64,000 nt of DNA, from the NCBI GenBank assembly GCA_964509425.1, contig CAZDWZ010000006.1, forward strand, positions 248,001-312,000. Reading direction: 5' to 3'. The position numbers were made by a program, and so were the translations under genes. The notes beneath the pieces are model-generated. The model had not been told where the DNA came from. It was given only the letters and a program-made list of their open reading frames with translations, and made no database searches. The DNA is from CAZDWZ01 sp964509425 (GTDB taxonomy: Bacteria > Bdellovibrionota_C > UBA2361 > SZUA-149 > CAZDWZ01). Positions 24,905-33,090 of the stretch are shown here, piece after piece. Position 1 is the first letter of the stretch. Each line of letters starts with the position of its first letter.

Positions 24905-26341
24905 CTACAGAGGAGCGTCCACCGGTGTCGAACCGGAGGCAGAAAATTCCGCCGTTGCCGCTTTATAGTTTGCTTCCGCTCGGCGGTAATCAAGAAGCGC
25001 GTCGATCTCTCGAATCGCAGCCTCGGCGGCGGTTTGCTCCCGGAGATTCACAAAAATCAAATTGCTATCTCCCGACTCATATCGCGCCCGCTCTCCGTCT
25101 TCCAAACTCCGGGCGGTTTTCGTTTCTTTTTGCGCCAGTGTAACCCGTTCACGAGAGAGGTTTATTCCAATCAGTGAATCGCGCACCTCATTCTGAATTC
25201 GTTGTTTGGTGAATTTTTCTAGAATTCGCAACTCGGCGAGCTTTGCTTCTGCTGCCGCAAGACGCCCGTCGGCGGTGCGGGTCTGGAGGGGCAACTCAAT
25301 TCGAACGCCAAACTCCAGCTCAGGATCGGCTCGCTTCCTGGTTCCGTCTCCGAAGTCCTTGGCGCTTGCCATCTGGATGTCAAGCCGTGGTAACACCTGA
25401 TTCTTCTGGAGCCTCAACTCAACCTCACTCTGCGCCCGTTGGGCGGCTATTCGCCGCAGTTCCGGCCGGCGTTCATATGCCAGAGCGGCCGCACTCTCCC
25501 AGTCGCCGGGCGGCGGTTCTGCCAACTGCGGAAAATCTCGCGGAAGGTCGGCGCGGCCGAGCTCAATCGGCAAGCCTTCTTCCGTACGATAGAAGAGGGA
25601 GAGATCGAGCGAGCTCTTTCGAAAAAGTCTTTCGGCAAAAACCACCTGCGCCTTCCTCTGGAGCTCGGCCCGTTGATTGTCGAGAAGATCAAACTCGGGA
25701 AGATCTCCGGAAGACGCGCGAATCTTGAGTTGCCGAGTACGATCCACGGCCGCCTCAAGAAGGCTCTCCGCGATCTTGGTTCTCAGGCCAGCAGCAACCC
25801 ACTCGAAATAGGCAATCGAAGCAGACCGGAACACATCATTAACTGTCAGATTAACCGCTGCATCAGCCGCAAGGCGGCCGGCTTCAGCTCGCTGAATATT
25901 TGCACGTCGACGATCAATCTCTCCGTCGCGAAGTATCGGAATCTCTACTCCCGCTCTCAGCTCTCCTCCGTCGTTGGTCTCGAGCTTCCCTTCGTAATCG
26001 GGCACAAGTCCGTCGGTTACGGAGTATCCTCCAAAAATTCGAGCTCCGTTCGCAAGCAACGGCTGCTCGATACTCGTTTGCAGGCGGGTGTAATCGTAGC
26101 CGCCCACCGGCCGCTGAAAGATATCTGATCGTATCGAGCCGTCGAAGGCTCCTTGTGCAGCAAGAAGCTCGGCTTCCGCCGCCGGGCGCTCCTGCATCGC
26201 CGCAAGCACAAGCGGATATCGACTGTTGAGTCGCGATAGAACGGAATCGAGCGTGACCTCACCGAGCGCCCGAGTCGCAAACAGCGAAGCGACTATTGAA
26301 GCGCTGAGAATATTATAAGCGAGCTTCCAAAAGGTGCTCAT
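24905..26341 (-). CDS. TolC-family outer-membrane efflux protein
   Basis: This 478-residue protein starts MSTFWKLAYNILSASIVAS and has a signal peptide ending near ATRALG. It has the duplicated TolC design: long amphipathic helices (AAMQERPAAEAELLAAQGAFDG, RAQSEVELRLQKNQVLPRLD), hallmark PRLDI beta-strand entries, and a C-terminal helix rich in Ala, Glu and Arg. It would form the trimeric outer-membrane channel. The start at 26341 overlaps the stop codon of the HlyD gene by ATGA, indicating translational coupling. It is the last gene of an operon of wHTH regulator, ABC, HlyD and TolC. A longer in-frame reading extending into HlyD is rejected. Confidence 0.9.
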   Translation of the reverse strand: MSTFWKLAYNILSASIVASLFATRALGEVTLDSVLSRLNSRYPLVLAAMQERPAAEAELLAAQGAFDGSIRSDIFQRPVGGYDYTRLQTSIEQPLLANGARIFGGYSVTDGLVPDYEGKLETNDGGELRAGVEIPILRDGEIDRRRANIQRAEAGRLAADAAVNLTVNDVFRSASIAYFEWVAAGLRTKIAESLLEAAVDRTRQLKIRASSGDLPEFDLLDNQRAELQRKAQVVFAERLFRKSSLDLSLFYRTEEGLPIELGRADLPRDFPQLAEPPPGDWESAAALAYERRPELRRIAAQRAQSEVELRLQKNQVLPRLDIQMASAKDFGDGTRKRADPELEFGVRIELPLQTRTADGRLAAAEAKLAELRILEKFTKQRIQNEVRDSLIGINLSRERVTLAQKETKTARSLEDGERARYESGDSNLIFVNLREQTAAEAAIREIDALLDYRRAEANYKAATAEFSASGSTPVDAPL

Positions 26342-27429
26342 TTCAATTCCTGACTTCTTGGGTCTTCCGAAGTTTTCCCATTCTTTTTCTGAGATCGAGC
26401 TGCTGGAGCATCCGGAAGTGACAGAGACTGCGGAAAGCCGTTGAAACGGCGCCACAGCTCATACCCAAGCTTCACCGTATCGAGCAAAACCCAGACCTGA
26501 GTTCGGACGCCTTGCCGGAGAAACTTTGCGTCCGGCCACGGAGCCTCATCTTCATCGGGAAACACAATGATTCGAAACTTTCCGGCTCCGTTGTCGGATT
26601 CATCAATTATTCCGATTATCCCTCCGAAAGTTCCGACAGCCACACTCGGCCACCCCACGAACTGCACTGCCGGCCAGCCTTCAAACTGCACTCGAACTTT
26701 CCGCCCCTTCGAGAGGAGCGGGAGATCGTTTCCGTCAATGATCGCTTCAACTGCACGATTCGTGGTCAGCGGAACTAGCGTCGCGAGTAAATCTCCCGCA
26801 TGAACGATTGCTCCGCCTTGCGCCATATATATTCTCTGCACGACACCGTCGCGCGGAGCAACGATGCTTTGGGCAGTTTGCCTCGAAAATCGAGACTGAA
26901 TTCTGAGCACTTCAGCACTCGCACTCGAAAGCTCGGCGACCAGTTTCGCATACTCAAGCTCGGCAAGCTCATAGGCGCGTTGAGAGCTGAGACCCTTTGA
27001 TGCGAGCGATTTTTGACGCTCAAGATTTCTCTTCGAAAACTCAACAGCCTTCTCAGCGGCGGAGAGCTTTTGCGTGGCGGCCGCAAGCTCATTTTCGAGC
27101 CGGCCCAGGATGTTCGGATCAATGTCCTCGAGATCAACAATTTTATCCCCTCCGCGAACCTGGTTTCCCTCTCCGACATGCCATCTCGCAATCCGTCCTT
27201 CTATCGGCGATTCTATCTGCTGAGTGCGATCATCCGGTGAGTAGGCGATCACTTTGCCAAGTCCATTTGAACTCTGCTGCCACGGCAAAAATAAAGTTCC
27301 GACAAAAGAAAGAGTCAAAGCCAAAAGCACCGCGGCAAAAACGGGCATTAAATACGGCAGATGAACGAGATGCCAGGAAGCAGATTGCTCCCATTTGGCA
27401 TTCTTGGTGCGGCTCAGCTGCTTCTCCAT
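26338..27429 (-). CDS. HlyD-family membrane-fusion (periplasmic adaptor) protein
   Basis: This 363-residue protein has a short cytoplasmic N-terminus and one transmembrane helix (about 28-50, LMPVFAAVLLALTLSFVGTL). A biotinyl-lipoyl-like half follows (SPIEGRIARWHVGEGNQVRGGDKIVDLED). A coiled-coil hairpin covers about 105-185 (ENELAAATQKLSAAEKAVEF, LASKGLSSQRAYELAELEY), then the second lipoyl half (IVAPRDGVVQRIYMAQGGAI). It should link the ABC exporter to the TolC channel in the periplasm. It lies 18 bp after the ABC gene and overlaps the TolC gene by four bases. The substrate is not evident. Confidence 0.92.
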   Translation of the reverse strand: MEKQLSRTKNAKWEQSASWHLVHLPYLMPVFAAVLLALTLSFVGTLFLPWQQSSNGLGKVIAYSPDDRTQQIESPIEGRIARWHVGEGNQVRGGDKIVDLEDIDPNILGRLENELAAATQKLSAAEKAVEFSKRNLERQKSLASKGLSSQRAYELAELEYAKLVAELSSASAEVLRIQSRFSRQTAQSIVAPRDGVVQRIYMAQGGAIVHAGDLLATLVPLTTNRAVEAIIDGNDLPLLSKGRKVRVQFEGWPAVQFVGWPSVAVGTFGGIIGIIDESDNGAGKFRIIVFPDEDEAPWPDAKFLRQGVRTQVWVLLDTVKLGYELWRRFNGFPQSLSLPDAPAARSQKKNGKTSEDPRSQELK

Positions 27430-27447
27430 AGAAATGCGCTCTCCAAA

Positions 27448-29115
27448 CTACCGTAATTGTCCACCTTCGAGTACATAATGCACGGAAAAGTGCTTCCAAA
27501 CTTCGATGTCGTGAGTGAAATCGATGAGAGTCCATGGTGCATCAGCACCTAATAAAGTCGCATAGACAAGTTCTGATTGGAACGTATCGATGTTGTCCAA
27601 GCTCTCATCGAGCAGCAAAAGCCCTGGTTCACCCGCGAGGGCGCGCGCTAATGTGACGAGGAGCGCCTGTCCCGAAGACAGAGGAGCACCGGACGGAGAT
27701 ACTCGCGTTACCAAGCCATCCGGAAGCGCGAGAAGAGCGTCAAGAATCCCGAGCGAACGAAGCACTTCGTGAGCTTTCTCTGCGGTCACGTGGGGCCGGC
27801 CGAAAATCACATTCTCAAGGATAGTTCCGGGGAAAATCTCAATTCCTCTCACGAGCGCTACGCGGCTGCGAATGTCGAAGGGATGAATCTCGCGAATATC
27901 GTATCCGCCAATCTCGACGATCCCCTGTTCCGCCTCCGAGAGTTTATACAAAATATTGGCGAGTCCGCTCTTTCCGGCACCGTTTGCGCCAAAGATCGAA
28001 ACCTTTTCTCCAGCGGCTACCGAGAAGTTCAAATTCGAAATGAGAGCGCGATTCATGCCGTGAGTAACCGACAGATTACTCACCTTGACGGAGAACGGCC
28101 CTCTGAAGAGAGGCGAGTGCGCTCCGGTGTCGGGCTCAAGCGGGAGATGAAAAAGCATATTCAACTTCTCTGAAGCCGCCGCTAGGTCATATAAAACCTC
28201 AAAGTGTTTACCAAGTTTTGCCACCGCGTTGAGAAGAATCGCGAGCACGAGCTCCGAGGCGACGAGCTGCCCGAGAGAGAGCTGTTCTTTAATCACCAGA
28301 TATGCCCCTGCCCCTAAAAGAGCAGCGCTTCCCAAGGCTTGAATCAACAACGCGACGGCGTGCTGCGAGATGAGTTTGCGAAAATGATCCGAACGGGCTT
28401 CCAGATACCCTCCCACTCGCTGGTCGGCTTCGTGAAACGCGTACCGACTTCCGTCCTCCGAACGGTAAAGCGTTGGATGCCGGGCGAGTTCTTCAAGCCA
28501 GGCAAGTACCCGGTATTTGCATTCAGATTCGTCAATCGCCGTAGACACGCTTCCTCTCCCGACCAAGAGAAGCAAGGCAAAGCCAAGCACGAGAAAGAAT
28601 GAAAATCCCAGCAATAACGGATGATAGATTCCGAGGAGAATAAGACCGCAGACCGCTTGAAAGAAGACTGTCACTCCTTCGAGCAGCATTAAGGCGGTCG
28701 CCTTCTGGACCGAAGCCACCTCCAAGAAACGGTTCACCAGCTCAGGGCCATGCTTCTCCGCAAAGACTTCGTGCTTCACTCGCGGAAGCCGATCAGCCAG
28801 CGCAAGGGACACGCGGACGAAAATTCGGCGCTGAATGTATTCGATCATCCATATCTGGAGCAATCGAACTACGCCTGAGAAAACAAGCCCGGCAAAAACC
28901 AGGACGACAAGGATAAACAGCGGCTGCAGCAGCGCTCCGAAAGTGATGGTATTCACCACGGACTTCGAAGCGACTGGAACCGCAAGAGAAAGAAGACCTA
29001 CGAGCACCGCATAAAAAAACACGATGCCAATATCCTTGCGGTCAGGCTTGACCATCGTGAGGAATCTTCCGACCGCGCCGAGCAGGGTGGCCCGCTTTTC
29101 GCCTTTCGTTGCCAT
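27448..29115 (-). CDS. ABC exporter (fused membrane and ATPase domains)
   Basis: This 555-residue protein is read from the ATG at 29115 (MATKGEKRATLLG), where AAAGGA precedes at suitable spacing. Residues about 25-315 carry six transmembrane helices of an ABC type 1 exporter. The ATPase domain has Walker A GANGAGKS, signature LSSGQ, Walker B LLLLDES and an H-loop His in DFTHDIEVW. There is no C39 peptidase domain at the N-terminus, so double-glycine leader processing is not expected. With HlyD and TolC downstream it forms a type I secretion-like or efflux complex spanning the envelope. The cargo is unknown. Confidence 0.92.
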   Translation of the reverse strand: MATKGEKRATLLGAVGRFLTMVKPDRKDIGIVFFYAVLVGLLSLAVPVASKSVVNTITFGALLQPLFILVVLVFAGLVFSGVVRLLQIWMIEYIQRRIFVRVSLALADRLPRVKHEVFAEKHGPELVNRFLEVASVQKATALMLLEGVTVFFQAVCGLILLGIYHPLLLGFSFFLVLGFALLLLVGRGSVSTAIDESECKYRVLAWLEELARHPTLYRSEDGSRYAFHEADQRVGGYLEARSDHFRKLISQHAVALLIQALGSAALLGAGAYLVIKEQLSLGQLVASELVLAILLNAVAKLGKHFEVLYDLAAASEKLNMLFHLPLEPDTGAHSPLFRGPFSVKVSNLSVTHGMNRALISNLNFSVAAGEKVSIFGANGAGKSGLANILYKLSEAEQGIVEIGGYDIREIHPFDIRSRVALVRGIEIFPGTILENVIFGRPHVTAEKAHEVLRSLGILDALLALPDGLVTRVSPSGAPLSSGQALLVTLARALAGEPGLLLLDESLDNIDTFQSELVYATLLGADAPWTLIDFTHDIEVWKHFSVHYVLEGGQLR

Positions 29116-29131
29116 CGGCGTCAGTCCTTTT

Positions 29132-29602
29132 CTACATTTCACCTGTCGAGATCTTCCCCAGCGAAGGCTTGCTTGAAACTTGCTGGGATTTCTTCGAGAC
29201 TCGTGGGGGCGCTTCGATAGAAACTCCACGAACTCCTTTGGCCCGGGAAGTTCGGGAAGAAGCTGATGAGTCCGTTGCTCGGGGGCTCAGTGAATTATAA
29301 CTCGCGATTTCAAACAAAAGCGTCACTGGCGACCGGGCTTCTAATGGATGCCGGAGGAAACGATTCTCCGCAACCTTGTACGTGTTGCAGCGGCCTTGTC
29401 GCCCGCGGCGGAGATATCCAGATCCAACCAGATCGGCAACGATTCTCTGGACGGCTCTTTCAGTAATTCCAACTTTTTCAGAAACGGTTCTCAGTAAAAT
29501 TTTGTTGTCTTGCCACAAACAAATGAGCACATGGGCGTGGTTGCTCAAGAAGGTCCAATCGGGAGAGGCCTTACTCTTCGCAAGCTTATCAGCCATAGCC
29601 AT
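29132..29602 (-). CDS. Winged-helix (MarR-like) transcriptional regulator
   Basis: This 156-residue protein carries a winged-helix domain at about residues 15-80: FLSNHAHVLICLWQD, then LRTVSEKVGITERAVQRIVADLVGSGYL and a wing RRGRQGRCNTYKV. This is the known NHAHVL...ITERAVQRI helix-turn-helix family. The C-terminal half is Ser/Lys/Arg-rich and probably disordered. It is the first gene of the operon, 16 bp before the ABC exporter gene, and presumably controls it. A candidate operator lies just upstream at 29631-29667. The ATG at 29602 or the ATG at 29596 could be the start. Confidence 0.85.
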   Translation of the reverse strand: MAMADKLAKSKASPDWTFLSNHAHVLICLWQDNKILLRTVSEKVGITERAVQRIVADLVGSGYLRRGRQGRCNTYKVAENRFLRHPLEARSPVTLLFEIASYNSLSPRATDSSASSRTSRAKGVRGVSIEAPPRVSKKSQQVSSKPSLGKISTGEM

Positions 29603-29630
29603 CCGATTTCGCGTCCTATCGTTTAGGAAA

Positions 29631-29667
29631 TCTTACGATACATAATTCACGTCTTACAATACGTGAA
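29631..29667. promoter_or_regulatory. Candidate operator for the wHTH/exporter operon
   Basis: TCTTACGATAC (29631-29641) is repeated as TCTTACAATAC (29652-29662), exactly 21 bp or two helical turns apart. Overlapping it, TTCACGT (29646-29652) pairs with ACGTGAA (29661-29667). The block begins 29 bp upstream of the regulator start, as expected for autoregulation. Confidence 0.5.
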
Positions 29668-29765
29668 ATCTTTGTCGTATGTCAAGCATTGAAATTTTGA
29701 GCAGCGTTAATGATTTAGAGCGCGAATTTGTGGCAAGGAATAAATCTAATAGGAGGCTCGAAGAA

Positions 29766-29834
29766 ATGAGGTACTCCATTCGAATAGTTCTCGATGAGGC
29801 CGATCGTTCGGAACGGATCAAGGAAACTCGATAG
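29766..29834 (+). pseudogene. Truncated copy of the 5' end of gene 24501
   Basis: This 22-codon frame reads MRYSIRIVLDEADRSERIK and then stops. Its leader and first ten codons match those of gene 24501: GAGGCTCGAA is identical, and YSIRIVLD corresponds to HSIRMVLD with mostly third-base differences. The membrane helices and zinc-ribbon part are missing. It looks like a remnant of a duplicated gene, though a real short peptide cannot be excluded. Confidence 0.55.
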
Positions 29835-29937
29835 GGTTCAAGCAGAACATCGCCGACCCTAATCATTCGCCTTTTGAGTAAGGCGCGAGGGGCCTTACTT
29901 ACCAGCGTCTGAGATCGCCGCGAGAGATATTTTCGAG

Positions 29938-30507
29938 CTATTGGGCCGGCGCACCGTGACCCGCTGCTACAGAGCTCTTCTCAAAGAAGAGGATTACTTC
30001 CCCCACTTGCAATCCGTATTTCGAAATCGAGGCTCGATTAAATAGATGAGCCTCATCAAGCAGGAACATCCAATCATCGAAGGATACTTCGGTCGGACCA
30101 TTCGAGGTTTTCAAATTCAGCCGGTAGCTCCAGTGTAGAGCATTGCCCGAGCGGACTCCCACAGCAGCTCCGATCACGTCTGCTGCGGTGCCTGAGTATT
30201 TCTCGTCCGATTCTCGCTTGAGATGCCATTCCCGGAAGTCTTTCTCACCGTCATCAAAGGTAAAGTATTCTTTCAGTTTGAATACGCCGTTTTCTTCAGC
30301 GCCTTGCAATCGAACCACAAACCTTCGACTCAATCTTTCTCTCCAGTCATAGAAAACTCCCCAAGCTTTTGTCTCACCTCGAAAAAACTGCTCAGGGAAG
30401 AACGCGGGCGTTTTCTGTTCGTAGGCCGAGATCCGTGCTCCAGAGCAGCCGAAGAAAATACACGCAAGAAATATTTGCAGCATCAAGAGAGCATTTGATG
30501 TTTTCAA
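29938..30507 (-). CDS. DUF3833 family lipoprotein
   Basis: This 189-residue protein has a signal peptide with a lipobox (IFFGC), so it should be lipidated at Cys21 and anchored in the envelope. The body matches DUF3833: FFRGETKAWGVFYDW near the start, FTFDDGEKDFREWHL in the middle, and the highly typical SFDDWMFLLDEAHLFNRASISKYG and VGEVILFF near the end. The family has no established biochemical role. It follows the SOUL-domain gene by 41 bp on the same strand, probably as one operon of two envelope lipoproteins. Confidence 0.88.
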   Translation of the reverse strand: MKTSNALLMLQIFLACIFFGCSGARISAYEQKTPAFFPEQFFRGETKAWGVFYDWRERLSRRFVVRLQGAEENGVFKLKEYFTFDDGEKDFREWHLKRESDEKYSGTAADVIGAAVGVRSGNALHWSYRLNLKTSNGPTEVSFDDWMFLLDEAHLFNRASISKYGLQVGEVILFFEKSSVAAGHGAPAQ

Positions 30508-30548
30508 GCTCGGCCTCGCCTACGGGTTTTTGCATCTACAGTCGAAAA

Positions 30549-31265
30549 TTAGAGTGTGTCACTGCTCAGCCGGATCTCGGTAATGACTTCGTTTCTCCGA
30601 AAAAACGGGAGCGTAAAGGGAGGGTCGTAGCCGAGAAAAGTCGAGCTTCCTATCGGCTTCCATCTCGATCCTTGCAAGATCCTCAAAAGCTTTTCTCTTG
30701 CCAGGCGGAAGTTCACCCTATCGCTCGTTCCCGAGTAGCCAAGCGCTGCAACCTTTGCCGGTGGAAGTGTGACGATTGAAACGCGAGCATCAAGCGGCTT
30801 CGGTATGCTTGCAGCCGAGTATTCAGCCGGAAGGAAAAATCGCATGCTTATTCTTTTTGTTTCCGCATCCGAAACTTCTACCGGTACGGTCATCGCAATC
30901 TCCGCTCCAGCACCGACCTCAACCGGCGCGGTCATCGAAAGCTTGTCTGATGAGGTGTTTTCTCCTGAGATATACTTAAAAAGAATACGGAATGCTTCGT
31001 CTTCACCTGGAGCGTCTCGTACTTCGGCGACAAGTCGCTCTTTATATTGTCGAATCTCAACATCTCCAAACGACTCCTCAACACGGTATTCAAGATGCTC
31101 ATATCCGCTTCTAATTCCGAACACGGAGCAGGCACTCACGCCGACCATCGAAAGCAGCGCGGCGAGTTTACCGAGTGACGTAAGGGTTTCCCGGATCTTA
31201 AGCGGATGATAGCGGCTCGATGCCGCAGCGGGAGAAAAATTTGGAGGCTCGACCAATTCCAACAA
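30549..31265 (-). CDS. SOUL-family haem-binding lipoprotein
   Basis: This 238-residue protein shows the SOUL domain: YRVEESFGDVEIRQYKERLVAEV, the paired KLSMTAPVEV and IAMTVPVEV strands, and GYDPPFTLPFFRRNEV at the C-terminus. A hydrophobic segment ending GVSAC near residue 46 is a probable lipobox, preceded by an unusually long N-terminus. The start appears to be TTG at 31265, with GAGG seven bases upstream. SOUL proteins bind haem or related tetrapyrroles. Here it would be membrane-anchored and exposed to the periplasm. It is the first gene of a pair with the DUF3833 lipoprotein. Confidence 0.88.
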   Translation of the reverse strand: MLELVEPPNFSPAAASSRYHPLKIRETLTSLGKLAALLSMVGVSACSVFGIRSGYEHLEYRVEESFGDVEIRQYKERLVAEVRDAPGEDEAFRILFKYISGENTSSDKLSMTAPVEVGAGAEIAMTVPVEVSDAETKRISMRFFLPAEYSAASIPKPLDARVSIVTLPPAKVAALGYSGTSDRVNFRLAREKLLRILQGSRWKPIGSSTFLGYDPPFTLPFFRRNEVITEIRLSSDTL

Positions 31266-32002
31266 AACTAAACCTCAATATTCATGAATGCCTGTTGTAA
31301 ACATTTCATGCCCTAACTGAAAAGTTAGCGATTCGCATCTCCAGGCTCTGGAGCCTATGTCAGCCGTCATGCACCGATTCAAGTCTTCGGCATTACCAGC
31401 GCGGCAGAGCTCCGACAAGCTCCCATAGCCAATGACGCAGGTCTTTGGATTTTGCTCGGAGTCTCGATTCTGTCCAGGCCGCAGATGCAATTTTGATGAG
31501 AGTTCCGCCACTCCGTAAATATTTGACGATTCTCCTACACCTCGGACGCTGAGCAACGAGCCAATAAACCGCGCTCTCCGACGCCGAAAGCAGCGTGACA
31601 CCCCGATTGCCCGCAGCACAATCGGAGTGAACATCTCGCGAAGATAAATCAAACTCCCAAGGCCGATCTCGCCAGCAAAGCCATTGAGTTTATGTACTGC
31701 CGCCGAAGACGCAGTCTCCTATTTTTCTCTCTCATCTGCTTCCCGTTTATCCTTCCGATAATTTTTCTAGGCGGCGAGAATCCGAAACCGTTTTTGGGAT
31801 TACAAGAGAGCAGGCGCTCCTGCCGGCTGCGATCGCTGCAGGTATCTGCGGAATTGCGGAATTGTCGCCTTGAAAAATTGACGATGCCCAAGCTGCGATG
31901 CCTTCCTTGGAAAACAAGTTCATATCCGGCGCTGCCGAAGCTGAGGCATCAGGCTCTCCGCTAGAGCCGGCTTCGGCGAAACTCCCACGATAGAAGAATC
32001 GA
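31266..32002. other. Gene-free stretch of ~740 bp
   Basis: Only short open frames with Arg/Ser-rich shadow-like translations are seen, on both strands and without ribosome binding sites. The region may hold a decayed gene. No relative was recognised. Confidence 0.5.
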
Positions 32003-32003
32003 C

Positions 32004-32046
32004 GGGAGAGAGAAGGGCGAACCTTCCGAATCAACCTCTCTCTCCC
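32004..32046 (-). terminator. Terminator-like hairpin after gene 32094
   Basis: GGGAGAGAG (32004-32012) pairs with CTCTCTCCC (32038-32046). The loop contains GGCGAACCTTCCGAA. The same hairpin and loop recur at 53806-53850 after the paralogous gene. Confidence 0.65.
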
Positions 32047-32093
32047 CCGCCGACCCCACAACACCGCGAACAACTCCTCGAGCGAGGCAGCGA

Positions 32094-32594
32094 TCAGGTC
32101 AGCATCGCTTCCCATCCCGTGCCGACCGGCCGGATGGACCAGAACTGCCCGTTCGACTCGCTGCCCGTCGTGCCGAAGTTGTCGATCGCGACAGCGACTG
32201 TGTCAATCCAAGCCCCGACCTTGAGGTGCAGCGTGGCGTCGGACGCCCGGATCGTCGCCGTGACCTTGGCGAACTCGTTGCCGCTCTCGAGCTGGCGCTC
32301 CGCCGGGGTGCTCGCCCCGAGGAGGAGGTCGCGGCCGTCCGCGGGCTCGACCTCGGCGAGGAGCAGGTCCGCCGACGTGACCCCGCGCGCCGTCGCCCGC
32401 TCTTCGACCACGTCCGCCGGCATGCGGGCGAGATCGAACTCGACGGTCGGGCTTGCGTGCGGGGCGTGGTGGATCATGACCTTGACCTTGGCGTCCTTGA
32501 AGTCGCCGTTCGCCGTGCGGGTGTGTGACACGTGCAACGCGACCTGCGTTGCATCGACCCACCGGAACAGGGTGTGGCTCGTAACCTCGTTCAT
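32094..32594 (-). CDS. Unknown protein, paralogue of 53884 (orphan, GC-rich)
   Basis: This 166-residue protein begins MNEVTSHTLFRWVDATQVAL. It is clearly related to the protein at 53884-54390. Shared blocks are CHTRTxxGxF/SHTRTANGDF near the start, VEFxLAR in the middle, and a conserved C-terminus (GAWIDTVAVAIDNFG, then FWSIRPVGTGWEAMLT against YWSFHSTGSGWQSKLT). It is beta-rich, with no signal peptide and no cysteine pattern. It is very G/C-rich at third positions. An upstream in-frame ATG (32621) is possible, but CAGGTG close to 32594 supports the shorter form. The function is unknown. Confidence 0.8.
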   Translation of the reverse strand: MNEVTSHTLFRWVDATQVALHVSHTRTANGDFKDAKVKVMIHHAPHASPTVEFDLARMPADVVEERATARGVTSADLLLAEVEPADGRDLLLGASTPAERQLESGNEFAKVTATIRASDATLHLKVGAWIDTVAVAIDNFGTTGSESNGQFWSIRPVGTGWEAMLT

Positions 32595-32619
32595 CGGGGC
32601 ACCTGGTAAGGAGGAAAAC

Positions 32620-32739
32620 ATGGAACTCGTAACACTTCTCTCATCCGCCGCTCTCTCACCGGACAGGTCGGTCGAGAACGGAGGACAAAGAATTTGCCGA
32701 AACCAAAATGAAAGTGAAGAGAACGACGAGGGAAAGTGA
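32620..32739 (+). CDS. Divergent micro-ORF with consensus ribosome binding site
   Basis: A 39-codon frame, MELVTLLSSAALSPDRSVEN and onward, begins five bases after a perfect TAAGGAGG. It starts 25 bp from the divergent gene 32094-32594. The corresponding position upstream of the paralogue at 54390 keeps part of the frame (TLLSSA, R.IENHG) but has CTG in place of ATG. The shared DNA may instead be a conserved leader of the minus-strand genes, so coding status is uncertain. Confidence 0.3.
   Translation: MELVTLLSSAALSPDRSVENGGQRICRNQNESEENDEGK
32632..32648 (-). promoter_or_regulatory. Conserved leader box shared by the paralogue pair
   Basis: Plus-strand ACACTTCTCTCATCCGC occurs here and identically at 54428-54444, in both cases 38 nt upstream of the start codon of the paralogous minus-strand gene. 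It may be a promoter element or regulator site. Confidence 0.5.
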
Positions 32740-33090
32740 ACGCTCGCCGACCCGTGAATTTCTGAGCAACAGCCCAAGAAGGAGATTCTCGATCCGGCCC
32801 GTTTTGAGGGGGAGGCCGAATGCGTCGCCGGCAAGCGTCAGAAGATTATGAAGAATGGCTCGCTCTTCGGGCTTACCGTTTGAAAACACTTAACTGAAAG
32901 GTTCGGCACATCGGAGGGATCCCGACCAAGGCGCAGACAGCTTCGCGGTAGATTACGTCGGCGGCCTGCTTGTTTTCTCCGAGGCTTGATTCCAGACGCC
33001 GCAGTCCTACTTTCGCCAGGAATAGGCCGGGACCTATTTTCGGCGGCGATGTTTCTCAGCGAGCGCCATTGGACCGGAGCTTCCGCGCGT
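32740..33090. other. Gene-free stretch
   Basis: About 350 bp with no supported gene, between the divergent micro-ORF and the end of the secreted protein gene at 33091. Nothing distinctive was seen. Confidence 0.45.

Noticed and set aside
31275..32115. Several short frames in the gene-poor stretch
   Set aside because: All have low-quality translations and no ribosome binding sites. One begins with a hydrophobic run (MYCRRRRSLLFFSLICF) but does not continue as a plausible protein.
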